A DNA stretch of 64,000 bases from Nocardia uniformis NBRC 13702. GTDB taxonomy: Bacteria; Actinomycetota; Actinomycetes; Mycobacteriales; Mycobacteriaceae. Positions 24,915 through 33,745 of this stretch are shown piece by piece. The stretch spans positions 1-64,000 of the forward strand of contig NZ_BDCE01000051.1 in the NCBI RefSeq assembly GCF_001613345.1. The letters run 5' to 3'. The position numbers were made by a program, and so were the translations under genes. Within the stretch, counting starts at the first letter, position 1. Each line of letters opens with the position of its first letter. The notes under the pieces were generated by a model. It worked only from the letters and a program-made list of their open reading frames with translations, ran no database searches and was not told the origin of the DNA.

Positions 24915-25496
24915 CTACTGCATCGCGAAGTGCAACAGCGCCTGCATATCTCCTTGCTTGACCTTGCCCTTGCGGTCGAGGACTTCCAACTGCCAGTTCG
25001 GGCCGTTGCGGACCGCACGGCAGATGGCATTGGCGTTGTCGGTACCCAGCAGCGACGGCCAGATGTCGGCGACCTGCTGGGTGCTGCCGCCGGTGGCGTC
25101 GTAGATCTTGAACGAGATGTTGTTGGCCTTCTCGAACGAGCTGCCCTTCTTGAACGCGGAGGCGACGAACACGATGGACGTGATCGGGGTCGGCACATTC
25201 GCGAAGGTGACGTGCACCGTTTCGTCGTCCCCGGAGGCCGCCCCGGTCTGCTCGTCGCCGGTGTGAGCCACCGAGCCGTTGCCGAGCGGGTCGAGGGAGT
25301 CCAATCCGGCGAACCGCACCGGCTCGGCGCCCTGCATGAGGATGGCGATCAGATCGAGGTCCACGCCCTTCTTGCGGCGTGCGATGCCGAGCAGCCCGCC
25401 ACTGGTTCCGGCGGAGGGATCCCAGCTGACGCCGACACTCATCTTGGTGATCCCGGTGAGATCCGCAGCGCCATCTTCTTTTCTGAGCGTAATCAC
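24915..25496 (-). CDS. TerD family protein (paralogue of the copy at 47.1-47.6 kb)
   Basis: The 193-residue TerD protein begins with GTG and ITLRKEDGAADLTGITKM. It has VGVSWDPSAG, the acidic loop GDEQTGAASGDDETVHV and SSFEKANNISFKIYDATGG. It belongs to the TerZ/TerD-like subgroup in which the calcium loop is modified. The other copy in this window is roughly 88 percent identical by eye, and the bases just upstream of the start are also conserved, pointing to a recent duplication. It is probably cytosolic and stress-related; the exact role is unknown. Confidence 0.88.
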   Translation of the reverse strand: MITLRKEDGAADLTGITKMSVGVSWDPSAGTSGGLLGIARRKKGVDLDLIAILMQGAEPVRFAGLDSLDPLGNGSVAHTGDEQTGAASGDDETVHVTFANVPTPITSIVFVASAFKKGSSFEKANNISFKIYDATGGSTQQVADIWPSLLGTDNANAICRAVRNGPNWQLEVLDRKGKVKQGDMQALLHFAMQ

Positions 25497-25704
25497 AATC
25501 CACAGCCTACCGGCGATTTGTACCACGGTGCAGCACAGCAATTCCCACAGTTCGGCCCTGCGGTACGCATGCTCATTCCTTGAAAAGGCTTGGGGTGCAC
25601 TGGATTAGAATCACCCACCGGAATGCCATGGACGTAATCGCGTGAGAGCGAATGGTTCGATCCGGGACCTCGCATGGGCTGCGCTGGTCCCGGATCGAGT
25701 CCTG

Positions 25705-26733
25705 TTACGCGGCGGTGGTCTCTTCGTCGACGATGGGGAGCAGGCGGTGAAGGACGTCGTCGAGGGTGACGAGCCCGATCAGTGTTCCGGCATCGGCGGC
25801 GGTGACGATCGCGATATGGTTGCGCGTCTCGCGCATGATGCGCAACGCCTCGTATACGGGCACCGCGGTGGCGAGTGTCAGCACCGGGCGCATCAGGTCC
25901 CGAGCGGTGGTTGCGTTCGGTGCGCGCAGGCTGTCGCGAACGTGCAACACGCCCTCGACGGCGTCACCGCCGCGCACGAGCAGCCGTAGGTGACCCGTGC
26001 TCCGTGACGAGTCCTGGATAGCGGACACGTCCGCGTCCGGAGCGACAGCCGAGGGTGTGGTGTTGGGGCGCACGATGTCGCCCACGGTGAGTGCTTCGAG
26101 TTCGAGCGCGGCGGTGAGGTTTCCGCGGTAGCGCTCATCGAGGGTGCCAACGGTGGCGGAGTGCTCGATGAGGTGCCGCAACGCGGCCGGGTTCTGTCCG
26201 GACTCCACTTCGTCGACCGGGGTGACCCCGACCTTCCGCAGGCACCAGTTGGCCATATTGTTCAGCGCCACCAGCAGCGGGCGGGTCGCCCACATGAACG
26301 CCCGCATCGGCAGCGCCAGCAGGATGGCCGATTTCTCCGGATGCGCGATGGCCCACGACTTGGGCGCCATTTCACCGACCACGAGGTGCAGGAATGTCAC
26401 CACGAACAGCGCGAGCACGAATCCGGCCGCGTCGGCGATCCACAGCGGCGCGCCGAGGGTTCCGATCGCCGGGGTGAGCCAGTGGTGCACAGCGGGTTTG
26501 GTGATCGCGCCCAACGCCAGGGTGCACACGGTGATGCCGAGCTGGGAACCGGCGAGCAGGACCGATAGCTCGGAGGCGCTGCGCAGTGCGGCGCGGGCGG
26601 GGGCGCTGGTGGCGGCGGCATCCTCGAGCCGATGGCGGCGGGCGGCGATGAGCGCGAACTCCACCGCGACGAAGAATGCGCTGGCGGCGATCAATCCGAT
26701 CGTGATCGCGGCGACAACCCAGGGGCTACTCAT
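25705..26733 (-). CDS. CNNM/HlyC-CorC family membrane protein with CBS region
   Basis: The 342-residue protein has an N-terminal DUF21/CNNM domain with three to four helices (AITIGLIAASAFFVAVEFALI, SVLLAGSQLGITVCTLALG, FVLALFVVTFLHLVVGEMAP, then PEKSAILLA) and a C-terminal CBS pair (LRLLVRGGDAVEGVLHVRD, IAIVTAADAGTLIGLVTLDD). It lacks the C-terminal CorC_HlyC transporter-associated domain. Homologues act in magnesium or other divalent cation transport. It overlaps the preceding paralogue by eight bases, and the pair probably forms a heteromer. Confidence 0.88.
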   Translation of the reverse strand: MSSPWVVAAITIGLIAASAFFVAVEFALIAARRHRLEDAAATSAPARAALRSASELSVLLAGSQLGITVCTLALGAITKPAVHHWLTPAIGTLGAPLWIADAAGFVLALFVVTFLHLVVGEMAPKSWAIAHPEKSAILLALPMRAFMWATRPLLVALNNMANWCLRKVGVTPVDEVESGQNPAALRHLIEHSATVGTLDERYRGNLTAALELEALTVGDIVRPNTTPSAVAPDADVSAIQDSSRSTGHLRLLVRGGDAVEGVLHVRDSLRAPNATTARDLMRPVLTLATAVPVYEALRIMRETRNHIAIVTAADAGTLIGLVTLDDVLHRLLPIVDEETTAA

Positions 26734-28102
26734 CGACAGTCGCCTTCTGCTCGGCGTGCACGGTCACGAACACCTGCGACGGCACCCGCTTGTCCAGCTG
26801 CCGCACCTCGGCGGTGATCCAGCGCCGGGTGGGCGGGTGATCGGTGAGCAAGTCGGCGGTATCGGGTTCCAGGTCGATCTCCACGATGTCGCCGACCGCG
26901 GGCAGGTCGCCTCGTCGCGAGATCGCCAATCCGGCGAGTGTTTCGTAATCTCCTTCGGGCAGTTCGACATCGAGCCGACGCGCGACCTCGTCCAGGTGCA
27001 CGTCGCCGGCGATCAGCCAGCCACCGTCGGCGGCCACGATCTCGCCCCCGGTTTCCGGGTCGTCATGCTCGTCGGCGATCTCCCCGACGAGTTCCTCGGC
27101 GATGTCCTCGACGGTGACCACGCCGGCGAAGCCACCGTATTCGTCGATGACCAGCGCCATCTCCTCCTTCGCGGCGGTGAGAGCGGCGACCACGTTCGGC
27201 AGCGACATGGACTCCGGCACCAGCACCGCGGCCCGGGCTCGCTGTCCCGCGGTACCGCTGGTGGTGTCCGCGCCCAGCAGGTCGTGCAGGTGGATGATGC
27301 CGTGCAGGTCGTCGCTGGTGTCGCCCACCACCGGATAGCGGGTATGTCCCGTGCTCATCCGTTCCAGCACCTGTGTCAGCGGCTCGTCCATCGCGATCGT
27401 GTCGACTCGGGAACGGGGGATCATCGCGTGTTCGGCCGTGGCCGTGGGGAAGTCGATAATCCGGTCCAGCAGTGTCGACAACTCCACGGGCAGTTCACCC
27501 GCGTCACGGGAGGCGGCGACGATGTGCTCGAGGTCGCGCGGGGTGGCCGAATGTTCGACGTCGTGGACCGGTTCGATCCGTACCGCGCGCAGCAGCACGT
27601 TGGCGGCCTGGTCGAAAAGCCAGATGAGCCAACCGAACATCTTCAGGTAGAGGGTGGTCGACAGGGCGAGCCGTCGAGCCATCGGTTCCGGGCGGGCGAT
27701 GGCGAGGTTCTTCGGGAACAGCTCCCCGAAGACCATCTGCACGACGGTGGAGAACGCGACCGCCAGCACAGCGCCGACCGCGACACCCACCCCGGTGGGG
27801 ATACCGACACCGCCGAGCAGTTCGCCCAGACCGCGACCGATCAGCGGTTCGGCGACATAACCCACCAGCAGGCCGGTAACGGTGATACCGAGCTGGGCGC
27901 CCGAGAGCATGAACGAGGTCCGCCGCGTCACCGCCAGCGCGCGACCGGCAGCGGCGTCACCCGCCTCGGCGCTAGCCTTCAACCGGGAGCGGTCCACCGC
28001 CATGTAGGCGAATTCCTGGGCGACGAAATATCCGGTCAGCGCGGTGATGAGCAGAACCACCAGAACACCGAGAGCGATACTCAGCACAGTCAGCACGACC
28101 AC
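26726..28102 (-). CDS. Hemolysin C/CorC family protein (CNNM + CBS + CorC_HlyC)
   Basis: The 458-residue protein has a CNNM/DUF21 domain with helices (LITALTGYFVAQEFAYMAV, FMLSGAQLGITVTGLLVGY), two CBS motifs (RYPVVGDTSDDLHGIIHLHD, MALVIDEYGGFAGVVTVED) and the C-terminal CorC_HlyC domain (DGGWLIAGDVHLDEVARRL, YETLAGLAI). It is an inner-membrane protein likely involved in divalent cation (Mg/Co) efflux, with CBS domains sensing nucleotides. GTG 28102 is preceded by AAGGGAG. It is the first gene of a two-gene operon with the shorter paralogue. Confidence 0.9.
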   Translation of the reverse strand: MVVLTVLSIALGVLVVLLITALTGYFVAQEFAYMAVDRSRLKASAEAGDAAAGRALAVTRRTSFMLSGAQLGITVTGLLVGYVAEPLIGRGLGELLGGVGIPTGVGVAVGAVLAVAFSTVVQMVFGELFPKNLAIARPEPMARRLALSTTLYLKMFGWLIWLFDQAANVLLRAVRIEPVHDVEHSATPRDLEHIVAASRDAGELPVELSTLLDRIIDFPTATAEHAMIPRSRVDTIAMDEPLTQVLERMSTGHTRYPVVGDTSDDLHGIIHLHDLLGADTTSGTAGQRARAAVLVPESMSLPNVVAALTAAKEEMALVIDEYGGFAGVVTVEDIAEELVGEIADEHDDPETGGEIVAADGGWLIAGDVHLDEVARRLDVELPEGDYETLAGLAISRRGDLPAVGDIVEIDLEPDTADLLTDHPPTRRWITAEVRQLDKRVPSQVFVTVHAEQKATVDE

Positions 28103-28461
28103 GCTCCCTTCGCGATTCCGGGGCCGTGATCAGCACGGGGCTGGCTGGGTTTTCGATATTTGCGCGATGCGCGTTTCATCTGCTCGCTTCGGTCCAGTGA
28201 ATGAATTCTTGTGTCGCAGAATAGGGCATTGGCCGTGTATCACCCGAAGGTAGGCGAGAGTGTCGTCGCTCACCGCCGGGTGCGGTCGCTCAGCGTCCGG
28301 CAAGCCACGACCGACAGGAATCGATCCCTCACGGCGTACCGGTGGAGTACGGCGTCAGACGGTGCCGCCGGAAGTCCTGGGCGATGGTCAGTCCGGACGC
28401 ACCGGGTTCCCCTTCCGCAGGGTGGATGCCCACACAGTAGACAACCGTTACAGGGCTGCTG
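28103..28461. other. Intergenic region, nothing recognised
   Basis: This 359-base stretch upstream of the CorC pair contains the operon promoter at its left side and the 3' flank of the next membrane gene at its right side. I find no credible ORF, RNA or repeat. Confidence 0.45.
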
Positions 28462-29016
28462 TCAGTTCGTGGTCGGCACACCAGGAAGCGGCTGCCGCTG
28501 GGACCGGCGGCGTCGGATCCGCCAGCGTCCCACGGCAAATCCCGCGGCAGCGATCACTACGACAGCGATGATCGCGCCGATCAGTGACGCACCCCGGAAT
28601 CCCGGCGCGTCGACATCGAGAATGCGTTCACCCGCGTGCGCACCATTACCGTCGCCCATCACGATCGCGAGCGTCATCAGATTGGGGAGCGCGGCCACAA
28701 TTGCCAGCGTTGCGGCCACACCCGCGAGGATTCGCCCGTGTCGGCGGCGCCACACCAGCGGCATCAGCGACAGCAGCAGCAAAGGGATGGCCGTGCACAG
28801 GATTCCGAAGGTCAACCCCCAGCCCGTGCCCTTGGCGATACTGCCCTGCGACAGGTCACCGATGCGCTGTCCCCACCAGCGCGGAACGAACGCGGCCAGA
28901 ACGAAATACAAGGAGACCAGCACCACGGCCACCGCTACGAGAGCGATAATCCGCGTGCGCCACCTCGCCACCGAAGATCCGGAGTCGGCAGGTACCACGT
29001 CGTTGCGGGCGGTCAT
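28462..29016 (-). CDS. Four-helix membrane protein, unknown function
   Basis: The 184-residue protein has four hydrophobic segments (IIALVAVAVVLVSLYFVLAA, GILCTAIPLLLLSLMPLVW, ILAGVAATLAIVAALP, IGAIIAVVVIAAAGFAVG) and a basic C terminus RIRRRRSQR. A longer extracytoplasmic loop lies between the third and fourth helices. Similar small proteins are annotated as permeases in related genomes without functional proof. It stands alone, with nothing in the context to define its job. Confidence 0.65.
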   Translation of the reverse strand: MTARNDVVPADSGSSVARWRTRIIALVAVAVVLVSLYFVLAAFVPRWWGQRIGDLSQGSIAKGTGWGLTFGILCTAIPLLLLSLMPLVWRRRHGRILAGVAATLAIVAALPNLMTLAIVMGDGNGAHAGERILDVDAPGFRGASLIGAIIAVVVIAAAGFAVGRWRIRRRRSQRQPLPGVPTTN

Positions 29017-29361
29017 GGCACACAGCCTATCCGCACTGCTGCGGATTCATCGAGGCGTCGAACTCCTCCCGAACCGGTTGATGCCGTGATCGATTCGCCG
29101 TCGAATGATCGGAACATGCACACGTAGAGGATAGCGACTTCGGCTTCGAACGGATCCGGTGAATTCTGCTGCGGTAGAAGCAGTCCGGGATGAAGGCGCA
29201 CGCATTGCATTCTGGCGCACGGCAATAGCCAGGAATGGTGTATGGGCGGCGGTTGGGTAGCTCACCGCTCGCCACCCACCCCGATCCACGCTCGAAATCT
29301 CGTAGCGCCATACCCGTTGCCGCCCTTGCGATCGCTGCCCGGATACGTACCATGGCTATCC
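29017..29361. other. Intergenic region upstream of the acyltransferase gene
   Basis: This 345-base gap lies between divergent genes. Its right end has candidate operator repeats reaching into the acyltransferase start. Short open frames here have poor coding composition. No RNA is seen. Confidence 0.45.
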
Positions 29362-29389
29362 ATGTGGATAGGAAATCATCCAAGTGGAC
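29357..29389. promoter_or_regulatory. Two tandem palindromic sites at the acyltransferase start, candidate TetR operators
   Basis: TATCCATGTGGATA (29357-29370) is an inverted repeat around a two-base centre. A second related site ATCCAAGTGGAC (29378-29389) follows with its centre 20 bases away, two helical turns on the same DNA face. Such paired sites suit the TetR encoded downstream. The first one covers the ATG used for the acyltransferase. Confidence 0.45.
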
Positions 29390-30579
29390 AGTCGAGAGTT
29401 TCCGTCGAACACCCAGAGGTTCCGGCTCGGTTGTTGTTTCTCGACAACCTGAAGGTATTGCTGATCGTGTTGGTGATCGGGCTGCACGCGGCCCAGCCCT
29501 ACGGCCCCGCCGACTGGTGGTATGTCGAGGGAGACGCCGGATTGGACTGGCTGCCCGGTCTCACCGCGATGGTGGGGACGTTCTTGATGAGCCTGTTCTT
29601 GTTCGTCTCGGGCTATTTCGTGCCGTCGGTGTTCGACCGGAAGGGCGCACGCGGGTTCCTGCTCGATCGCTTCACCCGGTTCGGACCACTGATTCTGGTC
29701 GGGTTCTTCGGCATCGTCGCGGTGCTGATGTACGCGTACTACACGAACTTCCGCGGCTATCCCCCGATGACGTTCCCGTCCTACTACTGGGACGTCTACC
29801 TGGGCCAGGGTGAGCAGCCCGCCGATTGGTCGGGTCCGATCTGGCCCGACCGACAGTTCGGGCATCTGTGGTTCATCCAGCATCTGCTGGTCTACTCGCT
29901 GATATACACCCTGTGGCGTTGGGTATCGGCGCGGTCCACCACGACGACGTCTCGAGTAGCCGCCCCCGCGCCGCCTGGCACCCTCGCCATCGTGGGATTC
30001 ATCGGATTCCTCGCCGCGCTGACGTTCATGATCCGCCTCCGCTACCCCGTCGACACCTGGGTGCCGCTGCTGGAATTCATCCAGGCCGAGCCCGCCGACC
30101 TTGCCCACCAAGCGTCGTTCTTCTTCCTCGGCGCACTCGCATACCGGCGCGGGTGGCTCACCGCGATACCCGCTACCACCGGATACCGCTGGCTCGCAGT
30201 GGGAACAGCCCTCGCGACAACGAATGTCATAATCCATCGGCAACTGGCAGAGGTGTACGCCGCTGGTGGACCGACCATGGGGTCGCTGATCTGGTCAGTG
30301 GTGGAAACGGTGATGTGCGTATCGTTGTCGATCGGGCTCATCGTGTTGTTCCGTGAACACGCTCGCCGATCCTCCGGCCTGCTGCTGGGCGCGGCGGCAC
30401 TCACGTTCACCGTGTACCTGATCCACGTACCGATTGTCGTCGCACTGCAATACCTCGCGGCGGCGGTGGCATTCGGACCGCTACCCGCCGTCGTCGGAGT
30501 GAGCGTCCTCGGTGTGGCCGTAAGCTTCGCCCTGGCATGGCTGATCAAGAAGACGCCGTACCTGAAACGCCTACTGTAG
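29362..30579 (+). CDS. Acyltransferase 3 family membrane protein
   Basis: The 405-residue protein has about ten helices. It carries the acyltransferase_3 signatures RLLFLDNLKVLLIVLVIGLHA near the N terminus (catalytic His in LHA), LFLFVSGYFVP and LWFIQHLLVYSLIY, and ends with VYLIHVPIVVALQYL. Members O-acylate sugars, lipids or antibiotics at the membrane. ATG 29362 is tentative because candidate operator repeats cover it and no ribosome site is seen; TTG 29431 is an alternative giving a shorter N terminus. It is followed by a TetR gene 35 bases later. Confidence 0.85.
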   Translation: MWIGNHPSGQSRVSVEHPEVPARLLFLDNLKVLLIVLVIGLHAAQPYGPADWWYVEGDAGLDWLPGLTAMVGTFLMSLFLFVSGYFVPSVFDRKGARGFLLDRFTRFGPLILVGFFGIVAVLMYAYYTNFRGYPPMTFPSYYWDVYLGQGEQPADWSGPIWPDRQFGHLWFIQHLLVYSLIYTLWRWVSARSTTTTSRVAAPAPPGTLAIVGFIGFLAALTFMIRLRYPVDTWVPLLEFIQAEPADLAHQASFFFLGALAYRRGWLTAIPATTGYRWLAVGTALATTNVIIHRQLAEVYAAGGPTMGSLIWSVVETVMCVSLSIGLIVLFREHARRSSGLLLGAAALTFTVYLIHVPIVVALQYLAAAVAFGPLPAVVGVSVLGVAVSFALAWLIKKTPYLKRLL

Positions 30580-30614
30580 CAACAACCAACGCACCCGAGG
30601 GAGCCAGCGGATCC

Positions 30615-31217
30615 ATGACCCCGCGCGAGGATGCCGATCTCACCGCCGCGGCGCGCATCCGCCGCACCGCCTTGCGCCTGTTCGCCGAAAACGGATTCGC
30701 CGCTACCAGTCTCCGCCAGATCGCCGCCACCGCGGGCGTATCCCACGCCCTGGTCCGCCACCACTTCGGATCCAAGGACGGACTCCGCCGAGCCGTCGAC
30801 GAGGACGTCCTCGACCACTTCGACCACGCGATCGCCGGGCTCGATCCACATGCCGGCCAGCAGGACCTCCTCATTGCGTTCGGCGACGCCACCGCACAAC
30901 TATTCGGCGCAGACACCGTTCGCCGCGACTACATCCGCCGCTCGCTCCTGGAAACGGGCCCGCTCGGCGCCCACCTGTTCACACGCCTGCTCGACGGCAC
31001 CCGCACCCACCTCGCCCGCCTGCGTGAAAAGCCCACCGAGCAGGACGACCGCTGGGCCGCATACCAGATACTGTTCCTCATCCTCGGCCCGATGCTCCTG
31101 GAGCCGGTCATGCAGCAGACGCTGCCTGTCCCGGTCTTCGACCCCGACGTCATCGCCGACCGCAGCCGCGCGAACCAGGCACTCCTGCGGCACGGACTGC
31201 TCTCCGGACACCGCTAG
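30615..31217 (+). CDS. TetR family transcriptional regulator
   Basis: The 200-residue protein has the TetR helix-turn-helix (ARIRRTALRLFAENGFAATS, then LRQIAATAGVSHALVRHHF). The C-terminal domain resembles those of AcrR-like regulators but the ligand is unknown. ATG 30615 has GAGGGAG upstream; a start at 30537 would overlap the acyltransferase. It probably controls the acyltransferase operon. After its TAG stop the same frame stays open for 49 codons with protein-like text (REVPPELYDWPNLDARAGHR), which may be a gene remnant. Confidence 0.85.
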   Translation: MTPREDADLTAAARIRRTALRLFAENGFAATSLRQIAATAGVSHALVRHHFGSKDGLRRAVDEDVLDHFDHAIAGLDPHAGQQDLLIAFGDATAQLFGADTVRRDYIRRSLLETGPLGAHLFTRLLDGTRTHLARLREKPTEQDDRWAAYQILFLILGPMLLEPVMQQTLPVPVFDPDVIADRSRANQALLRHGLLSGHR

Positions 31218-31498
31218 CGTTTCCGCGAAGTACCGCCGGAGCTGTACGACTGGCCCAATCTCGACGCTCGGGCGGGGCATCGAGTCACGGTCGGTGGTGT
31301 CATGCGGGCGATCGCCGCTTTCTGGGGTATCGATAGACCATGGGCGAGTACTGGCAGGATGCCGTGATCGATTCCATGACGGGTTGTCTGGCTCAGCGCG
31401 CTCGACGCTCTCGTCGTCCTCGCCCGGCGGCTGAGCCTTTGTGAGATCGCTATCGGTTTGCTCCAACCCGCCCGGGCACCGCAACTCGGTGGCGGGGT

Positions 31499-33412
31499 TC
31501 AGTTTTCGGCGACCACGATCACGCTGTCCAACGCGGACAGGGTGATCGTGGCGTCCTTGGGCGGGTTGAGGGTGACGCCGTAGGCCGGTGGCTGGTCCGC
31601 GCGGTGGTGCAGCCGGTAGCCGATCGCCGCCTCACCGCGCAACCGCGCGGCATGGACGATGGTGGCGAAGTCGACCTTCGCGTCGGTGGTGACGTAGTCC
31701 GGGGCGGGTTTGAGGTAGATCTCCGAGCCGCTGGGATCGAACAGGTCGGTGAACACTGCTTGCAGATGGCGGTTCTCGGCGAGCTGGGTCAGCAGCAGGC
31801 TGATCAGTTTGCTGCTGACGATGAAGTCGTCGGCCTTGGTGACCTGCGCGATCTCCCGGTTGGTGTCGTCGTTCATCTCGGTGACGATCGAGTACGGGTC
31901 GCCGATGTGGACTTCGATGTCACGCAGATGCAACAGGGTGACCAGGGTTCGGTCGTCGGCGTGGTCCTCCTCGAGCGTGTCGTCGGTGAGCACGATGACG
32001 TGCTGGTAGCTGCCCGGGTTCAGCGCTTCCAGCGAGCGTCGGCTGGTCGGCTCGCAAACCCGGTAGCCGACGGTCAGGTTGGCGCGCGGGCTGGCGGTGA
32101 CCTCGTCGGGAGGGGGGTGCGGGGCGGCGATGTCGAGCACCGACCCGGGCGGGACGTACTCGTCGAGCAGGCCGAGAATCCAAGAGCCGCGCGAATTCCA
32201 GCCGACCAGCAGGGTCCGGTCGGGTACGGGTGCGGGTGCGTGGTCGGGGACGGTCACCAGGGCCGCGGTGACCACCGGGACCGGCTCGGTCGCCAGCTTC
32301 ACCAGCAGATCGCCTTCGGCGAGCAGGATGATCTGGTCGTCCGCGGCGATCACGGTGTCCATCGGCGGGTTCACCGAGACTGTCCCGTCGGAGCGTCGCA
32401 GTCCCAGCGGGCAACCGAGGTCATAGGCGCTCAGCGCGTCACCATAGGTGCACCCGGCCAGGGTGGGCTCGGCCCGCAGATAGATTCCGTTGCCGGCGAA
32501 GTCGAGCAGGTCCGTGCACACCGTGGACAGACCCGACTGGCGATGCGACTGCACCACGATCCGTACCGTGATGTCCTCGGCGTCGATCACCAGTGTGTCC
32601 GCGTCCGCGGCCAACCGGGCCGCGGCCAGGTTCTCCGACTGCTGTACCGCGGCCACCACATGCGGGCGCCGGGCCGGCCACGACCGATTGTTCAGCAGCA
32701 GTAAGGCTTTGATCACGTCGATATCGGCGTCGTCGCCCGTCGGCGGCAACACAATGATCGCCTTGGCGGTGTCGAGGCTGACCAGGTCCAGATCGATCCG
32801 CTTGAGCGGGCTGCCCGACCGGCAGGTCACCCTCGTCCGGCCGGTGTCACCGACCCGGGCACGAATCTGATCCTCCATATCGACCTTGTCCCGATCGGCC
32901 AGGATCACCACGTTCGAGCGGCGGGTGCCCTTGTTCGCGCCGACCAGTTCGGACACCACGGTGAACACCTGATCCGACCAGCCCAGCACCACCGTATGCC
33001 CGGCCACGATCAGTGGCGCCCGGCCCTTGCGCAGCTGCGCGATCCGCTGTTCCATACCGGTCACCAGCACACCGATCAACGAACTGACGATGAAGACCCC
33101 GCCGAGCGTCACAGCCAGCATCAACACCAGAAACGGCACGCTGAACACGGTCGCGTCGTCGCCGCCCATCGTCCCGGGATCAAGCGTGCGCAGCAAACTC
33201 ATCCACGCCACACCCACCCAGCCGCCCTTGACACCCTCAACATCAGCAGGCGCCAGCAGCGCGGCCAGAACCGTGACCACCGTGATCAGGGCCAACGACG
33301 CCAAACCCAGCCAGCCGATCAACGCCGGAGTCCCGCGATCCATCGTCCGGTCGAACCAGAATCGCAGCCGGTCCCGCCCCCTGACCCTGGCCACCCGCAC
33401 CCCCCACCTCAC
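31499..33412 (-). CDS. CASTOR/POLLUX-related ion channel with NAD-binding (RCK-like) domains
   Basis: The 637-residue protein has two N-terminal helices (WLGLASLALITVVTVLAALLA and FLVLMLAVTLGGVFIVSSL) flanking a pore-like stretch. Tandem Rossmann/RCK domains follow: VVLGWSDQVFTVVSELV, then VIVLPPTGDDADIDVIKALL, and the second starting TLLVGWNSRGSWILGLLDEY. Length and order match bacterial homologues of plant CASTOR/POLLUX and the Streptomyces TrkA-N proteins. It is an inner membrane channel, probably for monovalent cations. The GTG start overlaps the stop of a small upstream ORF, suggesting coupling. Confidence 0.85.
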   Translation of the reverse strand: MRWGVRVARVRGRDRLRFWFDRTMDRGTPALIGWLGLASLALITVVTVLAALLAPADVEGVKGGWVGVAWMSLLRTLDPGTMGGDDATVFSVPFLVLMLAVTLGGVFIVSSLIGVLVTGMEQRIAQLRKGRAPLIVAGHTVVLGWSDQVFTVVSELVGANKGTRRSNVVILADRDKVDMEDQIRARVGDTGRTRVTCRSGSPLKRIDLDLVSLDTAKAIIVLPPTGDDADIDVIKALLLLNNRSWPARRPHVVAAVQQSENLAAARLAADADTLVIDAEDITVRIVVQSHRQSGLSTVCTDLLDFAGNGIYLRAEPTLAGCTYGDALSAYDLGCPLGLRRSDGTVSVNPPMDTVIAADDQIILLAEGDLLVKLATEPVPVVTAALVTVPDHAPAPVPDRTLLVGWNSRGSWILGLLDEYVPPGSVLDIAAPHPPPDEVTASPRANLTVGYRVCEPTSRRSLEALNPGSYQHVIVLTDDTLEEDHADDRTLVTLLHLRDIEVHIGDPYSIVTEMNDDTNREIAQVTKADDFIVSSKLISLLLTQLAENRHLQAVFTDLFDPSGSEIYLKPAPDYVTTDAKVDFATIVHAARLRGEAAIGYRLHHRADQPPAYGVTLNPPKDATITLSALDSVIVVAEN

Positions 33413-33663
33413 AATCCCGGCAACCCGTCGCAGACGACCGTAGCTGGCAGCAGCGAATCATGCACCACCAACCCAACATTCACATCCAGCCCCACGACGG
33501 CGCGAGTACGCGCAGTGGCGATGCCCAACCATGAGTGCTCATCAGCCAACTGCCCGCGAAGATCGTCGCAACGCCTACAGGCCGCACGGTCCACACACAA
33601 CACTCGCTGGCGCGGCCTGGTGGGGCCGACCCGCCGCATTCCGCGACGGGCGCTCCAATTCAT
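33409..33663 (-). CDS. Hypothetical protein overlapping the channel gene start
   Basis: The 84-residue frame ends with a TGA that overlaps the channel's GTG (GTGA), typical of translational coupling. The sequence contains GQLADEHSWLGIATARTRAV and three Cys in LCVDRAACRRC. No family is recognised. Third-position GC is only moderate (about 65 percent in a sampled stretch) and no ribosome site is visible, so the start is uncertain (Met1 or Met9). It may be a coupled leader or a remnant. Confidence 0.4.
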   Translation of the reverse strand: MNWSARRGMRRVGPTRPRQRVLCVDRAACRRCDDLRGQLADEHSWLGIATARTRAVVGLDVNVGLVVHDSLLPATVVCDGLPGL

Positions 33664-33745
33664 TGGGGCTACCCGCTGGAATCTCGCCTCGAGTCCGCTC
33701 CGGTCGGCGGTCGAACCCTCGCAAGAAACCGCGGACAGATTCGGC

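Noticed and set aside
26144..28129. A 661-residue plus-strand open frame
   Set aside because: It is a shadow of the two CorC-family genes; the composition is His/Arg/Gly-rich with no domain.
29027..29383. Cys-rich 118-residue minus-strand frame upstream of the acyltransferase
   Set aside because: Six or seven Cys caught attention, but there is no ribosome site, the composition is irregular and it overlaps the acyltransferase start.
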